This document shows positions 50,447 to 58,878 of a stretch of DNA of 64,000 bases, piece by piece. The stretch's first letter is position 1, and the number at the start of each line of letters is the position of its first letter. Made by a program: the position numbers and the translations under genes. This DNA is from Hyphomicrobiales bacterium (GTDB lineage: Bacteria > Pseudomonadota > Alphaproteobacteria > Rhizobiales > Rhizobiaceae), in NCBI GenBank assembly GCA_900466605.1, contig UBMU01000024.1, forward strand, positions 1-64,000, written 5' to 3'. The notes beneath the pieces were generated by a model. The model worked only from the letters and a program-made list of their open reading frames with translations. It had not been told where the DNA came from and ran no database searches.

Positions 50447-51912
50447 CCCTCAAAGCCCAGCCGAAAGCCTCCCATTTCATCGACGGCGAATATGTCGAGG
50501 ATGACGCGGGCAGCGTCATCGAAAGCATCTATCCCGCCACCGGCGAGGTGATCGCCCGGCTGCACGCCGCAACTCCTGCCATCGTCGAAAAGGCGATCGC
50601 GGCGGCCAAGCGCGCCCAGCCGGAATGGGCGGCGATGAGCGCGACGGCGCGTGGCCGCATCCTGAAGCGAGCCGCCGACCTGATACGCGAGCGCAACCGC
50701 GAACTGTCAGAACTGGAGACGCTGGATACCGGCAAGCCGATCCAGGAAACGATCGTCGCCGACCCGACATCGGGCGCCGACAGTTTCGAGTTTTTCGGCG
50801 GCATTGCCGCTGCTGGCCTCAACGGCTCCTACATCCCGCTCGGCGGCGATTTCGCCTATACCAAGCGCGTACCGCTCGGCGTCTGCGTCGGCATCGGCGC
50901 CTGGAACTACCCGCAGCAGATCGCCTGCTGGAAGGGCGCGCCGGCGCTTGCCGCCGGCAATGCCATGGTCTTCAAACCGTCGGAAAACACGCCGCTCGGT
51001 GCGCTTGCCATTGCCGAGATCCTTCATGAGGCGGGCCTGCCGAAGGGGCTCTACAATGTGATCCAGGGGGATCGCGAGACCGGGCCGCTGCTGGTCAATC
51101 ACCCTGACGTCGCCAAAGTGTCGCTGACGGGCTCGGTGCCAACAGGCCGCAAGGTCGCGGCAGCCGCTGCCGGCAACCTCAAGCACGTGACCATGGAGCT
51201 CGGCGGCAAGTCACCGCTTGTTGTTTTCGACGACGCCGATATCGACAGCGCTGTCGGCGGCGCCATGCTCGGCAATTTCTATTCGACCGGACAGGTCTGC
51301 TCGAACGGCACCCGCGTCTTCGTGCAGCGGAAGATCAAGGCGGAGTTCCTGAAGCGGCTGAAAGCCCGTACCGAGGCCATCCTGATCGGCGATCCGATGG
51401 ATGAGGCGACACAGCTCGGGCCGATGGTGTCCTGGGCGCAGCGCGACAAGGTTCTTGCCTACATCGAGAAGGGCAAGGCCGAGGGCGCGACGCTCGTCAC
51501 CGGCGGCGGCATCCCGAACAACGTTTCCGGCGAAGGCTACTACGTGCAGCCGACCGTCTTTGCGGACGTCACCGACGAGATGACGATCGCCCGGGAGGAG
51601 ATCTTCGGGCCTGTCATGTGCGTGCTCGATTTCGACGACGAGGCGGAGGTGATCGCTCGCGGCAACGCCACGGAATTCGGCCTCTCCGCCGGCGTCTTCA
51701 CATCAGACCTGACGCGGGCCCATCGTGTCGTCGACCAGCTCGAAGCCGGGACGCTCTGGATCAACACCTACAACCTCTGCCCTGTCGAAATCCCGTTCGG
51801 CGGCTCCAAGCAATCCGGTTTCGGACGCGAGAATTCGCTGGCCGCACTGGAGCACTATTCGGAGCTGAAGACGGTTTACGTCGGCATGGGGCCGGTGCAG
51901 GCGCCTTATTGA
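50443..51912 (+). CDS. betB: BetB, betaine aldehyde dehydrogenase
   Basis: The product is 489 residues and begins with GTG at 50443, overlapping the betI stop in GTGA; AAGGA precedes it. Aldehyde dehydrogenase motifs are complete: Phe-Lys-Pro-Ser-Glu, Thr-Gly-Ser-Val-Pro-Thr-Gly, catalytic Glu in Met-Glu-Leu-Gly-Gly-Lys-Ser-Pro and catalytic Cys286 in Thr-Gly-Gln-Val-Cys-Ser-Asn-Gly-Thr. It oxidises betaine aldehyde to glycine betaine with NAD+, giving an osmoprotectant and a carbon and nitrogen source. No betC choline sulfatase is found between betI and betB. Confidence 0.96.
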   Translation: MTLKAQPKASHFIDGEYVEDDAGSVIESIYPATGEVIARLHAATPAIVEKAIAAAKRAQPEWAAMSATARGRILKRAADLIRERNRELSELETLDTGKPIQETIVADPTSGADSFEFFGGIAAAGLNGSYIPLGGDFAYTKRVPLGVCVGIGAWNYPQQIACWKGAPALAAGNAMVFKPSENTPLGALAIAEILHEAGLPKGLYNVIQGDRETGPLLVNHPDVAKVSLTGSVPTGRKVAAAAAGNLKHVTMELGGKSPLVVFDDADIDSAVGGAMLGNFYSTGQVCSNGTRVFVQRKIKAEFLKRLKARTEAILIGDPMDEATQLGPMVSWAQRDKVLAYIEKGKAEGATLVTGGGIPNNVSGEGYYVQPTVFADVTDEMTIAREEIFGPVMCVLDFDDEAEVIARGNATEFGLSAGVFTSDLTRAHRVVDQLEAGTLWINTYNLCPVEIPFGGSKQSGFGRENSLAALEHYSELKTVYVGMGPVQAPY

Positions 51913-52018
51913 GGCGGCAAGCGCCCCATCTGGACAGGTAGCATTCAAATTGGCTTCGCCCCGATCGGCTCCTTCAGCCAATCCGAGGGCGAGGTGGTGA
52001 TCGGAAAAGAAGCACACC

Positions 52019-53671
52019 ATGCAGCAGGCAGATTTCGTCATCATCGGCTCCGGCTCGGCGGGTTCGGCACTTGCCTACCGGCTTTCGGAAGACGGCAAGA
52101 ATACAGTCATCGTCATCGAGGCTGGCGGCTCCGATTTCGGGCCGTTCATCCAGATGCCGGCAGCCCTTGCCTGGCCGATGAGCATGAAGCGCTACAACTG
52201 GGGCTATTTCTCGGAGCCCGAGCCTGCTCTCAACAACCGGCGCATCACCGCGCCGCGCGGCAAGGTGATCGGTGGCTCATCGTCGATCAACGGCATGGTC
52301 TATGTGCGCGGCCACGCCGAGGACTATAACCGCTGGGAAGAACTCGGCGCGCAGGGTTGGGCCTATGCCGACGTTCTCCCCTACTTCAAGCGGATGGAGC
52401 ACAGTCACGGCGGCGAGGAAGGCTGGCGCGGCACCAACGGGCCGCTGCACGTCCAGCGCGGCGTTTTCCGCAATCCGCTGTTCCACGCCTTCATCGAGGC
52501 CGGCAAACAGGCGGGCTTCGAGGCGACGGAGGACTATAACGGTTCGAAGCAGGAAGGCTTCGGGCTGATGGAGCAGACGATTTTTGGCGGCCGTCGCTGG
52601 TCGGCCGCGTCAGCCTATCTGAAACCGGCACTGAAACGCCCGAACGTCGAGGTCGTCTACGGCCACGCCCAGAAGGTGGTCATCGAGAATGGCCGCGCTG
52701 TTGGTGTCGAGATCGAGCGCGGCGGCAAGATCGAGGTCGTCAAGGCGAACCGCGAGGTGATCGTCTCGGCGTCGTCCTTCAACTCGCCGAAGCTTTTGAT
52801 GCTGTCGGGCATCGGCCCCGGCGCGCATCTGCAGGACATGGGCATCGAGGTCAAGGCGAACCGACCGGGCGTCGGCGCCAATCTGCAGGACCACATGGAA
52901 TTCTACTTCCAACAGGTCAGCACCAAGCCGGTTTCACTCTACTCCTGGCTTCCCTGGTTCTGGCAAGGCGTTGCCGGCGCGCAATGGATGTTCACCAAGT
53001 CGGGGCTCGGCACCTCGAACCAGTTTGAGGCCTGCGCCTTCCTGCGCTCGGCGCCCGGCGTCAAGCAGCCCGACATCCAATACCATTTCCTGCCGGTGGC
53101 GATCAGCTATGACGGCAAGGCGGCAGCCAAGAGCCACGGTTTCCAGGTGCATGTCGGCTACAATCTGTCGAAGTCGCGCGGCAACGTCACGCTGGCTTCG
53201 TCGGACCCGAAGGCGGACCCTGTCATTCGGTTTAACTACATGAGCCATCCTGAGGACTGGGAGAAATTCCGCCATTGCGTGCGGCTCACCCGCGAGCTTT
53301 TCAGCCAAAAGGCTTTCGACCAGTATCGCGGACCGGAGATCCAGCCGGGCGAGAAAGTGCAGACCGACGAGGAGATCGACGCCTTCCTGCGCGAGCACCT
53401 CGAAAGCGCCTATCACCCCTGCGGCACCTGCAAGATGGGCGCGACGACCGACCCGATGGCGGTCGTCGATCCCGAGACGCGCGTCATCGGCGTCGACGGT
53501 CTGCGCGTCGCCGACTCGTCGATTTTCCCGCACGTCACCTACGGCAACCTCAATGGGCCCTCGATCATGACCGGAGAGAAGGCGGCCGACCATATCCTCG
53601 GCAAGCAGCCTCTGCCGCGCTCCAACCAGGAGCCCTGGATCAACCCGTGCTGGGAAACGAGCGATCGGTAG
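52019..53671 (+). CDS. betA: BetA, choline dehydrogenase
   Basis: The product is 550 residues of the GMC oxidoreductase family. The FAD dinucleotide motif Gly-Ser-Gly-Ser-Ala-Gly is at the start, the GMC signature Gly-Gly-Ser-Ser-Ser-Ile-Asn-Gly-Met-Val-Tyr-Val-Arg-Gly near residue 85, and the active-site His466-Pro-Cys-Gly-Thr-Cys near the end. It oxidises choline to betaine aldehyde at the membrane. It lies 106 bases after betB with no clear terminator between, so it is probably cotranscribed. Confidence 0.96.
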   Translation: MQQADFVIIGSGSAGSALAYRLSEDGKNTVIVIEAGGSDFGPFIQMPAALAWPMSMKRYNWGYFSEPEPALNNRRITAPRGKVIGGSSSINGMVYVRGHAEDYNRWEELGAQGWAYADVLPYFKRMEHSHGGEEGWRGTNGPLHVQRGVFRNPLFHAFIEAGKQAGFEATEDYNGSKQEGFGLMEQTIFGGRRWSAASAYLKPALKRPNVEVVYGHAQKVVIENGRAVGVEIERGGKIEVVKANREVIVSASSFNSPKLLMLSGIGPGAHLQDMGIEVKANRPGVGANLQDHMEFYFQQVSTKPVSLYSWLPWFWQGVAGAQWMFTKSGLGTSNQFEACAFLRSAPGVKQPDIQYHFLPVAISYDGKAAAKSHGFQVHVGYNLSKSRGNVTLASSDPKADPVIRFNYMSHPEDWEKFRHCVRLTRELFSQKAFDQYRGPEIQPGEKVQTDEEIDAFLREHLESAYHPCGTCKMGATTDPMAVVDPETRVIGVDGLRVADSSIFPHVTYGNLNGPSIMTGEKAADHILGKQPLPRSNQEPWINPCWETSDR

Positions 53672-53679
53672 AACTGCCG

Positions 53680-54156
53680 TCAGATAAAGCCGATCCAGCG
53701 ACCGGCGAGGAGCGCAGATATCCAGACGACGGCAGAGACGCCGGCCTGAAAACGCAAGCCTGGTGTTGGCGCTTTGCCCGACAAGGCCCACCCCCAGGCT
53801 GCCTGACCGTGGACCAAGGCAGCGTTCACAATACCGAGGATCAGGAGCCCCAGCTTCGTGAGAAACGCCGGATTTCCTGCGTATTCAATCGGCTTGACGC
53901 TGAACAGGGCAAAGCCGGTAATCAGCGTCCCCACAAGGCCCACCGCCGCGACTCTCGACAGGAACGGGCCGATGATGGCCAGTGGCGCCGAGCCAAAAAG
54001 GCCCATCAACCGAAGATCCAGCGGCAGGATCGCTCCGATCAACAGCGCGATCGAAAGGATGTGGGCGGCATTGACGACCATGTAGACAAGCGCCGAGCGC
54101 CGCAGCCCTGAAGACAGCGGCGTTGCGGCGAGCCATTCCAGGAACTCGATTTCCAT
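53680..54156 (-). CDS. four-helix membrane protein, DUF6644-like
   Basis: The product is 158 residues with four membrane helices and the pattern Val-Asn-Ala-Ala-His-Ile-Leu-Ser-Ile-Ala-Leu-Leu, Leu-Arg-Leu-Met-Gly and Gly-Phe-Ala-Leu-Phe as in a family of small integral proteins of unknown function. The His in helix 1 could bind heme but this is a guess. It follows the DUF6152-like gene by three bases, so the two are one unit and may work together. It ends nine bases from the stop of betA, convergent. Confidence 0.7.
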   Translation of the reverse strand: MEIEFLEWLAATPLSSGLRRSALVYMVVNAAHILSIALLIGAILPLDLRLMGLFGSAPLAIIGPFLSRVAAVGLVGTLITGFALFSVKPIEYAGNPAFLTKLGLLILGIVNAALVHGQAAWGWALSGKAPTPGLRFQAGVSAVVWISALLAGRWIGFI

Positions 54157-54159
54157 CGC

Positions 54160-54546
54160 TCAGTTCGTCTGGATCCGTTCCGGATAGATGTCGTAGCGCT
54201 TGTCGGCGACGGTGATCCTCACGGCCTTCATCCGCTTCTCGTCGGCCTTCTGTGAGCGGTTTCCAAGGACGATAATCTGATCGCCCTTCTTTGCGGAGCC
54301 TTCGACAAAACCCGAGCGCGCGGTCTGCCGGGGATTGCCGAGTTCGATGAGCCAGACGCCGTCGTCAGCGGTCGCGACATCAAGCGTCGGGTGCGGACCG
54401 CCCATGGTTATCTTCTCAATGGTTCCCCGTAATTCCGTCTGCTCACCCTCGGCCCACGACCAGCCGTGATGCGCAGCAGCTCCCGTCGCCAAACTCAGCG
54501 CCAGAACCGCACCAATTGCCATCCGTTTCGCGTTCATGAGATGCAT
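54160..54546 (-). CDS. secreted DUF6152-like protein
   Basis: The product is 128 residues with a signal peptide (cleavage near Ala-Ala-Ala-His) and a small beta-rich domain with His-His-Gly-Trp-Ser-Trp, Gly-Pro-His-Pro-Thr-Leu-Asp-Val and Gly-Asn-(Pro)-Arg-Gln. Proteins of this type in the Rhizobiales often sit beside small membrane partners, as here. The His pair after the cleavage site might bind metal. GGGAG precedes the ATG at 54546. Function unknown. Confidence 0.75.
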   Translation of the reverse strand: MHLMNAKRMAIGAVLALSLATGAAAHHGWSWAEGEQTELRGTIEKITMGGPHPTLDVATADDGVWLIELGNPRQTARSGFVEGSAKKGDQIIVLGNRSQKADEKRMKAVRITVADKRYDIYPERIQTN

Positions 54547-54663
54547 GTTCGTTTCTCCCTATCCCTGGATAGGGGCGAACTGGCGCACGGGCGGTGGATT
54601 GAAAGCTATCTCACCGAATCTTGAAGCGACGCGACAAGACCCATGTGATCAACAGGCTGGGCC

Positions 54664-55110
54664 CTAGGCCAATAGGCGGGTGACCTGCGCGCCCCTTGCC
54701 GGCGCGACTGCATCGGCGATCGTGGTGGAGAACAGCACCTTGCGGGTGGCGTCGGCCACCTTGGCGAAGACGTGGCGGATCTCGCAGTTCTGCTCGCCGT
54801 CGCAATCATCACACTTGCGATAAGCTGTGATCGACAGGCAGGGGAGCGGCGCGATCGGACCGTCGATAATGCGCAACACCTCGCCGAAGGTGATCATATC
54901 GGCCGGCTTCAGCAGGAGGTAACCACCCGCCTTGCCGCGACGGCTGACGACGATACCCTGATGTTTCAGGTCGAGCAGGATCTGTTCGAGAAACTTCTTC
55001 GGTATCTTCTGCTGCGCCGCAATGTCGGAAATCATCACAGGTTCACCGCGATCGGCTTCAGCCAATACCGTCAGCGCCCTCAGCGCATATTTTGCCTTCT
55101 GCGTAATCAT
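54664..55110 (-). CDS. Rrf2 family regulator
   Basis: The product is 148 residues. The winged helix has Ile-Ala-Ala-Gln-Gln-Lys-Ile-Pro-Lys-Lys-Phe-Leu-Glu-Gln-Ile-Leu and Ser-Arg-Arg-Gly-Lys-Ala-Gly-Gly-Tyr, typical of Rrf2. Cys91, Cys100, Cys103 and Cys109 form a C-x8-C-x2-C-x5-C group where RirA and IscR have their Fe-S ligands, so an iron-sulfur cluster is likely. It is divergent from cysH, and a dyad near the cysH promoter could be its site. Control of sulfate assimilation is inferred. It is not a clear RirA, IscR or CymR by sequence alone. Confidence 0.87.
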   Translation of the reverse strand: MITQKAKYALRALTVLAEADRGEPVMISDIAAQQKIPKKFLEQILLDLKHQGIVVSRRGKAGGYLLLKPADMITFGEVLRIIDGPIAPLPCLSITAYRKCDDCDGEQNCEIRHVFAKVADATRKVLFSTTIADAVAPARGAQVTRLLA

Positions 55111-55229
55111 TTTCGACCGTCGACACACACATGGCGGGTGGAATCACCGACCCACCGCAAGCTCGATACTGTCTCTATGGCACACGCAGCATGAACGGAA
55201 TTTGAACGACCCTGCGAAGCCCTTGAGAG

Positions 55230-55253
55230 ACAAGGTTTTTGGCCTTGTTTTTT
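55230..55253 (+). terminator. rho-independent terminator upstream of the cysH promoter
   Basis: ACAAGG (55230-55235) pairs with CCTTGT (55243-55248) around a T-rich loop, and a T-run continues to 55253. No gene on the plus strand ends here, so it would close a short untranslated transcript or act as attenuator. Confidence 0.5.
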
Positions 55254-55320
55254 CGCCCTCGACCAATGCCTCAAATCTACTGCAAAATGCGTCCCCGATG
55301 TCATCAATTCACATTTCCGA

Positions 55321-55358
55321 TTGACAGGCTGCGTGTTACTCTACTAAATCAATAGAGT
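55321..55358 (+). promoter_or_regulatory. cysH promoter and dyad operator candidate
   Basis: TTGACA at 55321-55326 is a consensus -35 box. ACTCTA (55338-55343) and TAGAGT (55353-55358), inverted around nine bases, cover the expected -10 region. Binding of a repressor such as the divergent Rrf2 protein would block transcription of cysH-cysD-cysN. Confidence 0.5.
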
Positions 55359-55522
55359 TTCAGGCTGACCGTCGACAAATGTCGCGGGGGCGGCTGCTTT
55401 TCCGCATTGCAGCGACGCAAGAGAGATATTTGCTCCTATCGCGCCTGCTTTCGAAATGCGTTTTTCTGTCCGACCCGAGCCCGACCTGCGATACTCCGGC
55501 CAACATCAAGGACAGGATCCGC

Positions 55523-56269
55523 ATGACTGTTGCTGCCAATCCAAACGCTGAAGCGGAAACGCTGAACGCGAAACTCGCAAGCCTTGACCTTGCCGGGCGT
55601 CTGTCGCTCGTTGCCGGTCTTGGCGGCCGCGTCGTCTTCACGACTTCCCTCGGCATCGAGGACCAGGTGATTACGGCCGAAATCGGCAATCACCGCCTGC
55701 CGATCGACGTCGCAACGCTGCAGACGGGCCGGCTGTTTCCAGAAACGCTCGCGCTCATCGACGAGACCGAGAAGCAATACGACATCCACATCAGCCGCTA
55801 CGAGCCTGAACAGGCCGATATCGACGCTTATGCCGCGAAGTACGGCCTCAACGGCTTCTACGAAAGCGTCGAAGCCAGGCACGCCTGTTGTGGCGTGCGC
55901 AAGCTGAAGCCGCTTGCGCGCGCACTCGATGGGGCAACCATCTGGATCACCGGTCTGCGCCGTGGCCAATCGGCCAACCGCGCGGAAACGCCGTTTGCCG
56001 AGTATGACGCCGAACGCCACCTTTTGAAGGTCAACCCGCTGGCCGATTGGAACCTCGACGTCATCAAGGCCTACGTCGCCGACAACAGCGTGCCGGTCAA
56101 TCCACTGCATGCCCGTGGCTACCCCTCGATCGGCTGCGAACCCTGCACGCGGGCGATCAAGCCCGGCGAGCCGGAGCGTGCCGGCCGCTGGTGGTGGGAA
56201 CAGGACGAAAAGCGCGAATGCGGCCTGCACGTGGCTGAAGAAGCCTCGGCGATTGCCGCGCAACAGTAA
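55523..56269 (+). CDS. cysH: CysH, assimilatory adenylylsulfate (APS) reductase
   Basis: The product is 248 residues. It has Thr-Ser-Leu-Gly-Ile-Glu-Asp-Gln in the PP-loop position, the [4Fe-4S] cysteines Cys122-Cys123 and Cys205-x2-Cys208, and the catalytic Cys233 in Glu-Cys-Gly-Leu-His. The four cluster cysteines mark APS reductase rather than PAPS reductase. It reduces APS to sulfite with thioredoxin. The ATG at 55523 has AGGA upstream. It leads the sulfate operon, and cysD follows after 112 bases. Confidence 0.94.
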   Translation: MTVAANPNAEAETLNAKLASLDLAGRLSLVAGLGGRVVFTTSLGIEDQVITAEIGNHRLPIDVATLQTGRLFPETLALIDETEKQYDIHISRYEPEQADIDAYAAKYGLNGFYESVEARHACCGVRKLKPLARALDGATIWITGLRRGQSANRAETPFAEYDAERHLLKVNPLADWNLDVIKAYVADNSVPVNPLHARGYPSIGCEPCTRAIKPGEPERAGRWWWEQDEKRECGLHVAEEASAIAAQQ

Positions 56270-56381
56270 CCCGTCGACTTCGGGATCGGAGCGCGGCTCC
56301 TCGCCTGCGCTCCTCGAAGTCTGAAATACAACTCGTTCCGGAGGCCTCCCGTCCTGGAATGATCGAAGTCTGGAGTTAGAA

Positions 56382-57335
56382 ATGCCCGATAGCCGTCCGG
56401 ATACGGAACTGAATAATCCTCAGAGCGCCAAGCCGCCGCTCGACCCGCATTTGAAGGCGCTCGAGAACGAAGCGATCCACATCTTCCGCGAAGTCGCCGC
56501 CGAGTTTGAGAAGCCCGTGATGCTCTACTCGATCGGCAAGGACTCGTCGGTCCTGCTGCATCTTGCGCGCAAGGCGTTCTACCCCGGCCGCGTCCCCTTC
56601 CCGCTGTTGCACGTCAACACCGGCTGGAAGTTCGCGGAGATGATCACCTTCCGCGACGAGATCGTGAAGAAGTACGACCTCGACCTGATCGAGCATATCA
56701 ATCCGCGCGGAGCTGCCGAAAACATCACGCCGTTCACCTACGGCTCGGCGCGCTACACCGACATCATGAAGACCGAAGCGCTGCGCAATGCGCTCGACGC
56801 CGGGAAGTTCGACGCTGCCTTCGGCGGCGCGCGCCGCGACGAGGAGGCGAGCCGCGCCAAGGAGCGCATCTATTCCTTCCGTACGCCCGACCATCGCTGG
56901 GACCCGCGCAACCAGCGCCCGGAACTCTGGAACGTCTACAACGGTCAGATCCGCAAGGGCGAAAGCGTTCGCGTCTTCCCGCTGTCTAACTGGACCGAGG
57001 TCGATATCTGGCGCTACATCCAGGCTGAGAACATTCCGATCGTGCCGCTCTACTTCGCGGCAAAGCGCCCCTATGTGGAGCGCGACGGCATGATGATATC
57101 AGCCTCCGATCCACGGCTTGAACTTTTGCCCGGCGAAACGAAGCAGGAGGATTCCATCCGCTTCCGCACGCTCGGCTGCTTCCCGCTGACGGGCGCGATC
57201 CGCTCGACCGCCACCACCCTTGAAGACATCATCGCGGAGCTGGAAATCGCCACGGTTTCCGAACGACAGGGCCGCGCCATCGACCGCGACCAGTCCGGTT
57301 CCATGGAAAAGAAGAAGCGTGAAGGATATTTCTGA
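56382..57335 (+). CDS. cysD: CysD, ATP sulfurylase small subunit
   Basis: The product is 317 residues with the PP-loop Ser50-Ile-Gly-Lys-Asp-Ser55, Gly-Ala-Arg-Arg-Asp-Glu-Glu-x-Ser-Arg-Ala and the C-terminal Ser-Glu-Arg-Gln-Gly-Arg motif. With CysN it makes APS from sulfate and ATP, driven by GTP hydrolysis. It ends one base before the ATG of cysN. Confidence 0.96.
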   Translation: MPDSRPDTELNNPQSAKPPLDPHLKALENEAIHIFREVAAEFEKPVMLYSIGKDSSVLLHLARKAFYPGRVPFPLLHVNTGWKFAEMITFRDEIVKKYDLDLIEHINPRGAAENITPFTYGSARYTDIMKTEALRNALDAGKFDAAFGGARRDEEASRAKERIYSFRTPDHRWDPRNQRPELWNVYNGQIRKGESVRVFPLSNWTEVDIWRYIQAENIPIVPLYFAAKRPYVERDGMMISASDPRLELLPGETKQEDSIRFRTLGCFPLTGAIRSTATTLEDIIAELEIATVSERQGRAIDRDQSGSMEKKKREGYF

Positions 57336-57336
57336 G

Positions 57337-58824
57337 ATGACCGCAGCCGTAACCGCCGTACACGCCCTCGCCGTGCCCGCCGCAGAACCCGCGACGGCGA
57401 CCCGCGACTCGCGACCGCTGCGCCTCATCACCTGCGGCAGCGTCGATGATGGCAAGTCCACCCTGATCGGCCGCCTGCTTTGGGACACCAAGGCCGTCAA
57501 GGAAGACCAGGCCGCCACGCTGCAACGCGATTCCACCGGCAAGCAGAACGATCTCGGCCTGCCGGACTTCGCGCTGCTTCTCGACGGCCTGCAGGCCGAG
57601 CGCGAACAGGGCATCACCATCGATGTCGCCTATCGCTACTTCTCGACCGACAAGCGCTCGTTCATCGTTGCCGATACGCCCGGCCACGAGCAGTACACAC
57701 GCAACATGGCGACCGGCGCATCCACCGCCGATCTCGCCGTTCTGCTGGTCGACGCACGCGCCGGTATTCTGGAGCAGACACGCCGCCACGCGACGATCGC
57801 CTCGCTGCTGGGGATCAAGCAGTTCGTGCTTGCCATCAACAAGATCGACCTGACGAACTACGACCGCGCCGGCTTCGAGAAGATCACGCATGAATTCCGC
57901 GAATTCGCGCTGTCGCTCGGCGTCAAGCAGATCACCGCGATCCCGATGTCGGCCCTGAAGGGCGAGAACGTCGTCTACTCCGGTGAAGCATCGATGCCGT
58001 GGTATGCCGGCCCGACGCTCGTCGAAACCCTCGAGCTTGCCACCGTCCGCTCGTCGCAGGCGACCGGTTTCCGCTTCTCCGTGCAGCGCGTGTCGCGTCC
58101 GGGCGAAAGCTTCCGCGGCTACCAGGGCACCGTTGCCGGCGGCTCCGTCAAGCCGGGTGACAGCGTCATGATCCTGCCGTCGGGCATGGTCGCCAATGTC
58201 ACCAAAATCGTGACGTTCGATCTGGTGCGCAACGCTGCCGTTGCCGGCGACGCGATCACGCTGGTTCTCGACCGGCAGGTCGACGTTGCACGCGGCGACA
58301 TGATCGTCTCGATCGACAGCCAGCCGCAGGTCGGCCTGTCGTTCGACGCACAGATCGTGGCGTTGCAGCCTGAGGGCATCGAAGCCGGCAAGCGCTACTG
58401 GCTGAAGAGCGGCAGCCGCCGCCAGCGTGTGCAGGTGCAGCCGTTGGCTCAGCTTGAGCTGAAGACCGGCGCCTGGGCTCCCGTCGATACGCTGTACATG
58501 AACGCGATCGGCAAGGTGCGCCTTGCCTTCGACGAGCAGGCGATCTTCGACCCCTACGAGCAGAACCGCGCATCCGGTTCCTTCATCCTGATCGACCCCG
58601 AGACCAACAACACGGTCGCCGGCGGAATGATATCAGGAAAGCGCAGCGAGCTCGGCGGCATCCACGGCGGCGACGCCCGCGTTATCCTGTCTCTGCCGGC
58701 CGATCTCGCCGACCAGATCATGGCAAGCGAACTCTTCGCCAACCGCCGCCACGAGGCGGAGGTGCGGCGCATGACAGCCGCAGAGGCCTCCGATCTCTGG
58801 TCGAACGCGGCAAGCGACATCTAG
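57337..58824 (+). CDS. cysN: CysN, ATP sulfurylase GTPase subunit
   Basis: The product is 495 residues, from ATG at 57337 with AAGGA ten bases before. The GTPase motifs Gly34-Ser-Val-Asp-Asp-Gly-Lys-Ser-Thr, Asp-Thr-Pro-Gly-His-Glu and Asn-Lys-Ile-Asp are present, with two EF-Tu-like beta-barrels after. The length shows no fused CysC APS kinase, unlike NodQ/CysNC proteins. That agrees with CysH here being an APS reductase, which needs no PAPS. A strong terminator follows 9 bases after the stop. Confidence 0.96.
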   Translation: MTAAVTAVHALAVPAAEPATATRDSRPLRLITCGSVDDGKSTLIGRLLWDTKAVKEDQAATLQRDSTGKQNDLGLPDFALLLDGLQAEREQGITIDVAYRYFSTDKRSFIVADTPGHEQYTRNMATGASTADLAVLLVDARAGILEQTRRHATIASLLGIKQFVLAINKIDLTNYDRAGFEKITHEFREFALSLGVKQITAIPMSALKGENVVYSGEASMPWYAGPTLVETLELATVRSSQATGFRFSVQRVSRPGESFRGYQGTVAGGSVKPGDSVMILPSGMVANVTKIVTFDLVRNAAVAGDAITLVLDRQVDVARGDMIVSIDSQPQVGLSFDAQIVALQPEGIEAGKRYWLKSGSRRQRVQVQPLAQLELKTGAWAPVDTLYMNAIGKVRLAFDEQAIFDPYEQNRASGSFILIDPETNNTVAGGMISGKRSELGGIHGGDARVILSLPADLADQIMASELFANRRHEAEVRRMTAAEASDLWSNAASDI

Positions 58825-58833
58825 GTAAAACGA

Positions 58834-58858
58834 AAACGGGGCCAGATCGGCCCCGTTT
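58834..58858 (+). terminator. terminator of the cysH-cysD-cysN operon
   Basis: AAACGGGGCC (58834-58843) pairs with GGCCCCGTTT (58849-58858) around five bases, followed by more T. The stem also has an A-run on its left side, so it may work for the convergent ureidoglycine gene as well. Confidence 0.85.
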
Positions 58859-58878
58859 CTTTTCGTCGTCTGCACCGC

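Larger units (their letters stand above)
55111..55522. other. 412-base divergent region between the Rrf2 gene and cysH
   Basis: The gap holds, from left to right, a short open frame without ribosome site (55131-55205), a terminator-like hairpin (55230-55253, plus strand), a TTGACA box at 55321-55326 and a dyad at 55338-55358. No known riboswitch could be recognised. Confidence 0.5.

Noticed and set aside
55111..55522. Known SAM or cobalamin riboswitch ahead of cysH
   Set aside because: I could not find the conserved cores of SAM-I, SAM-II or cobalamin riboswitches in this stretch.
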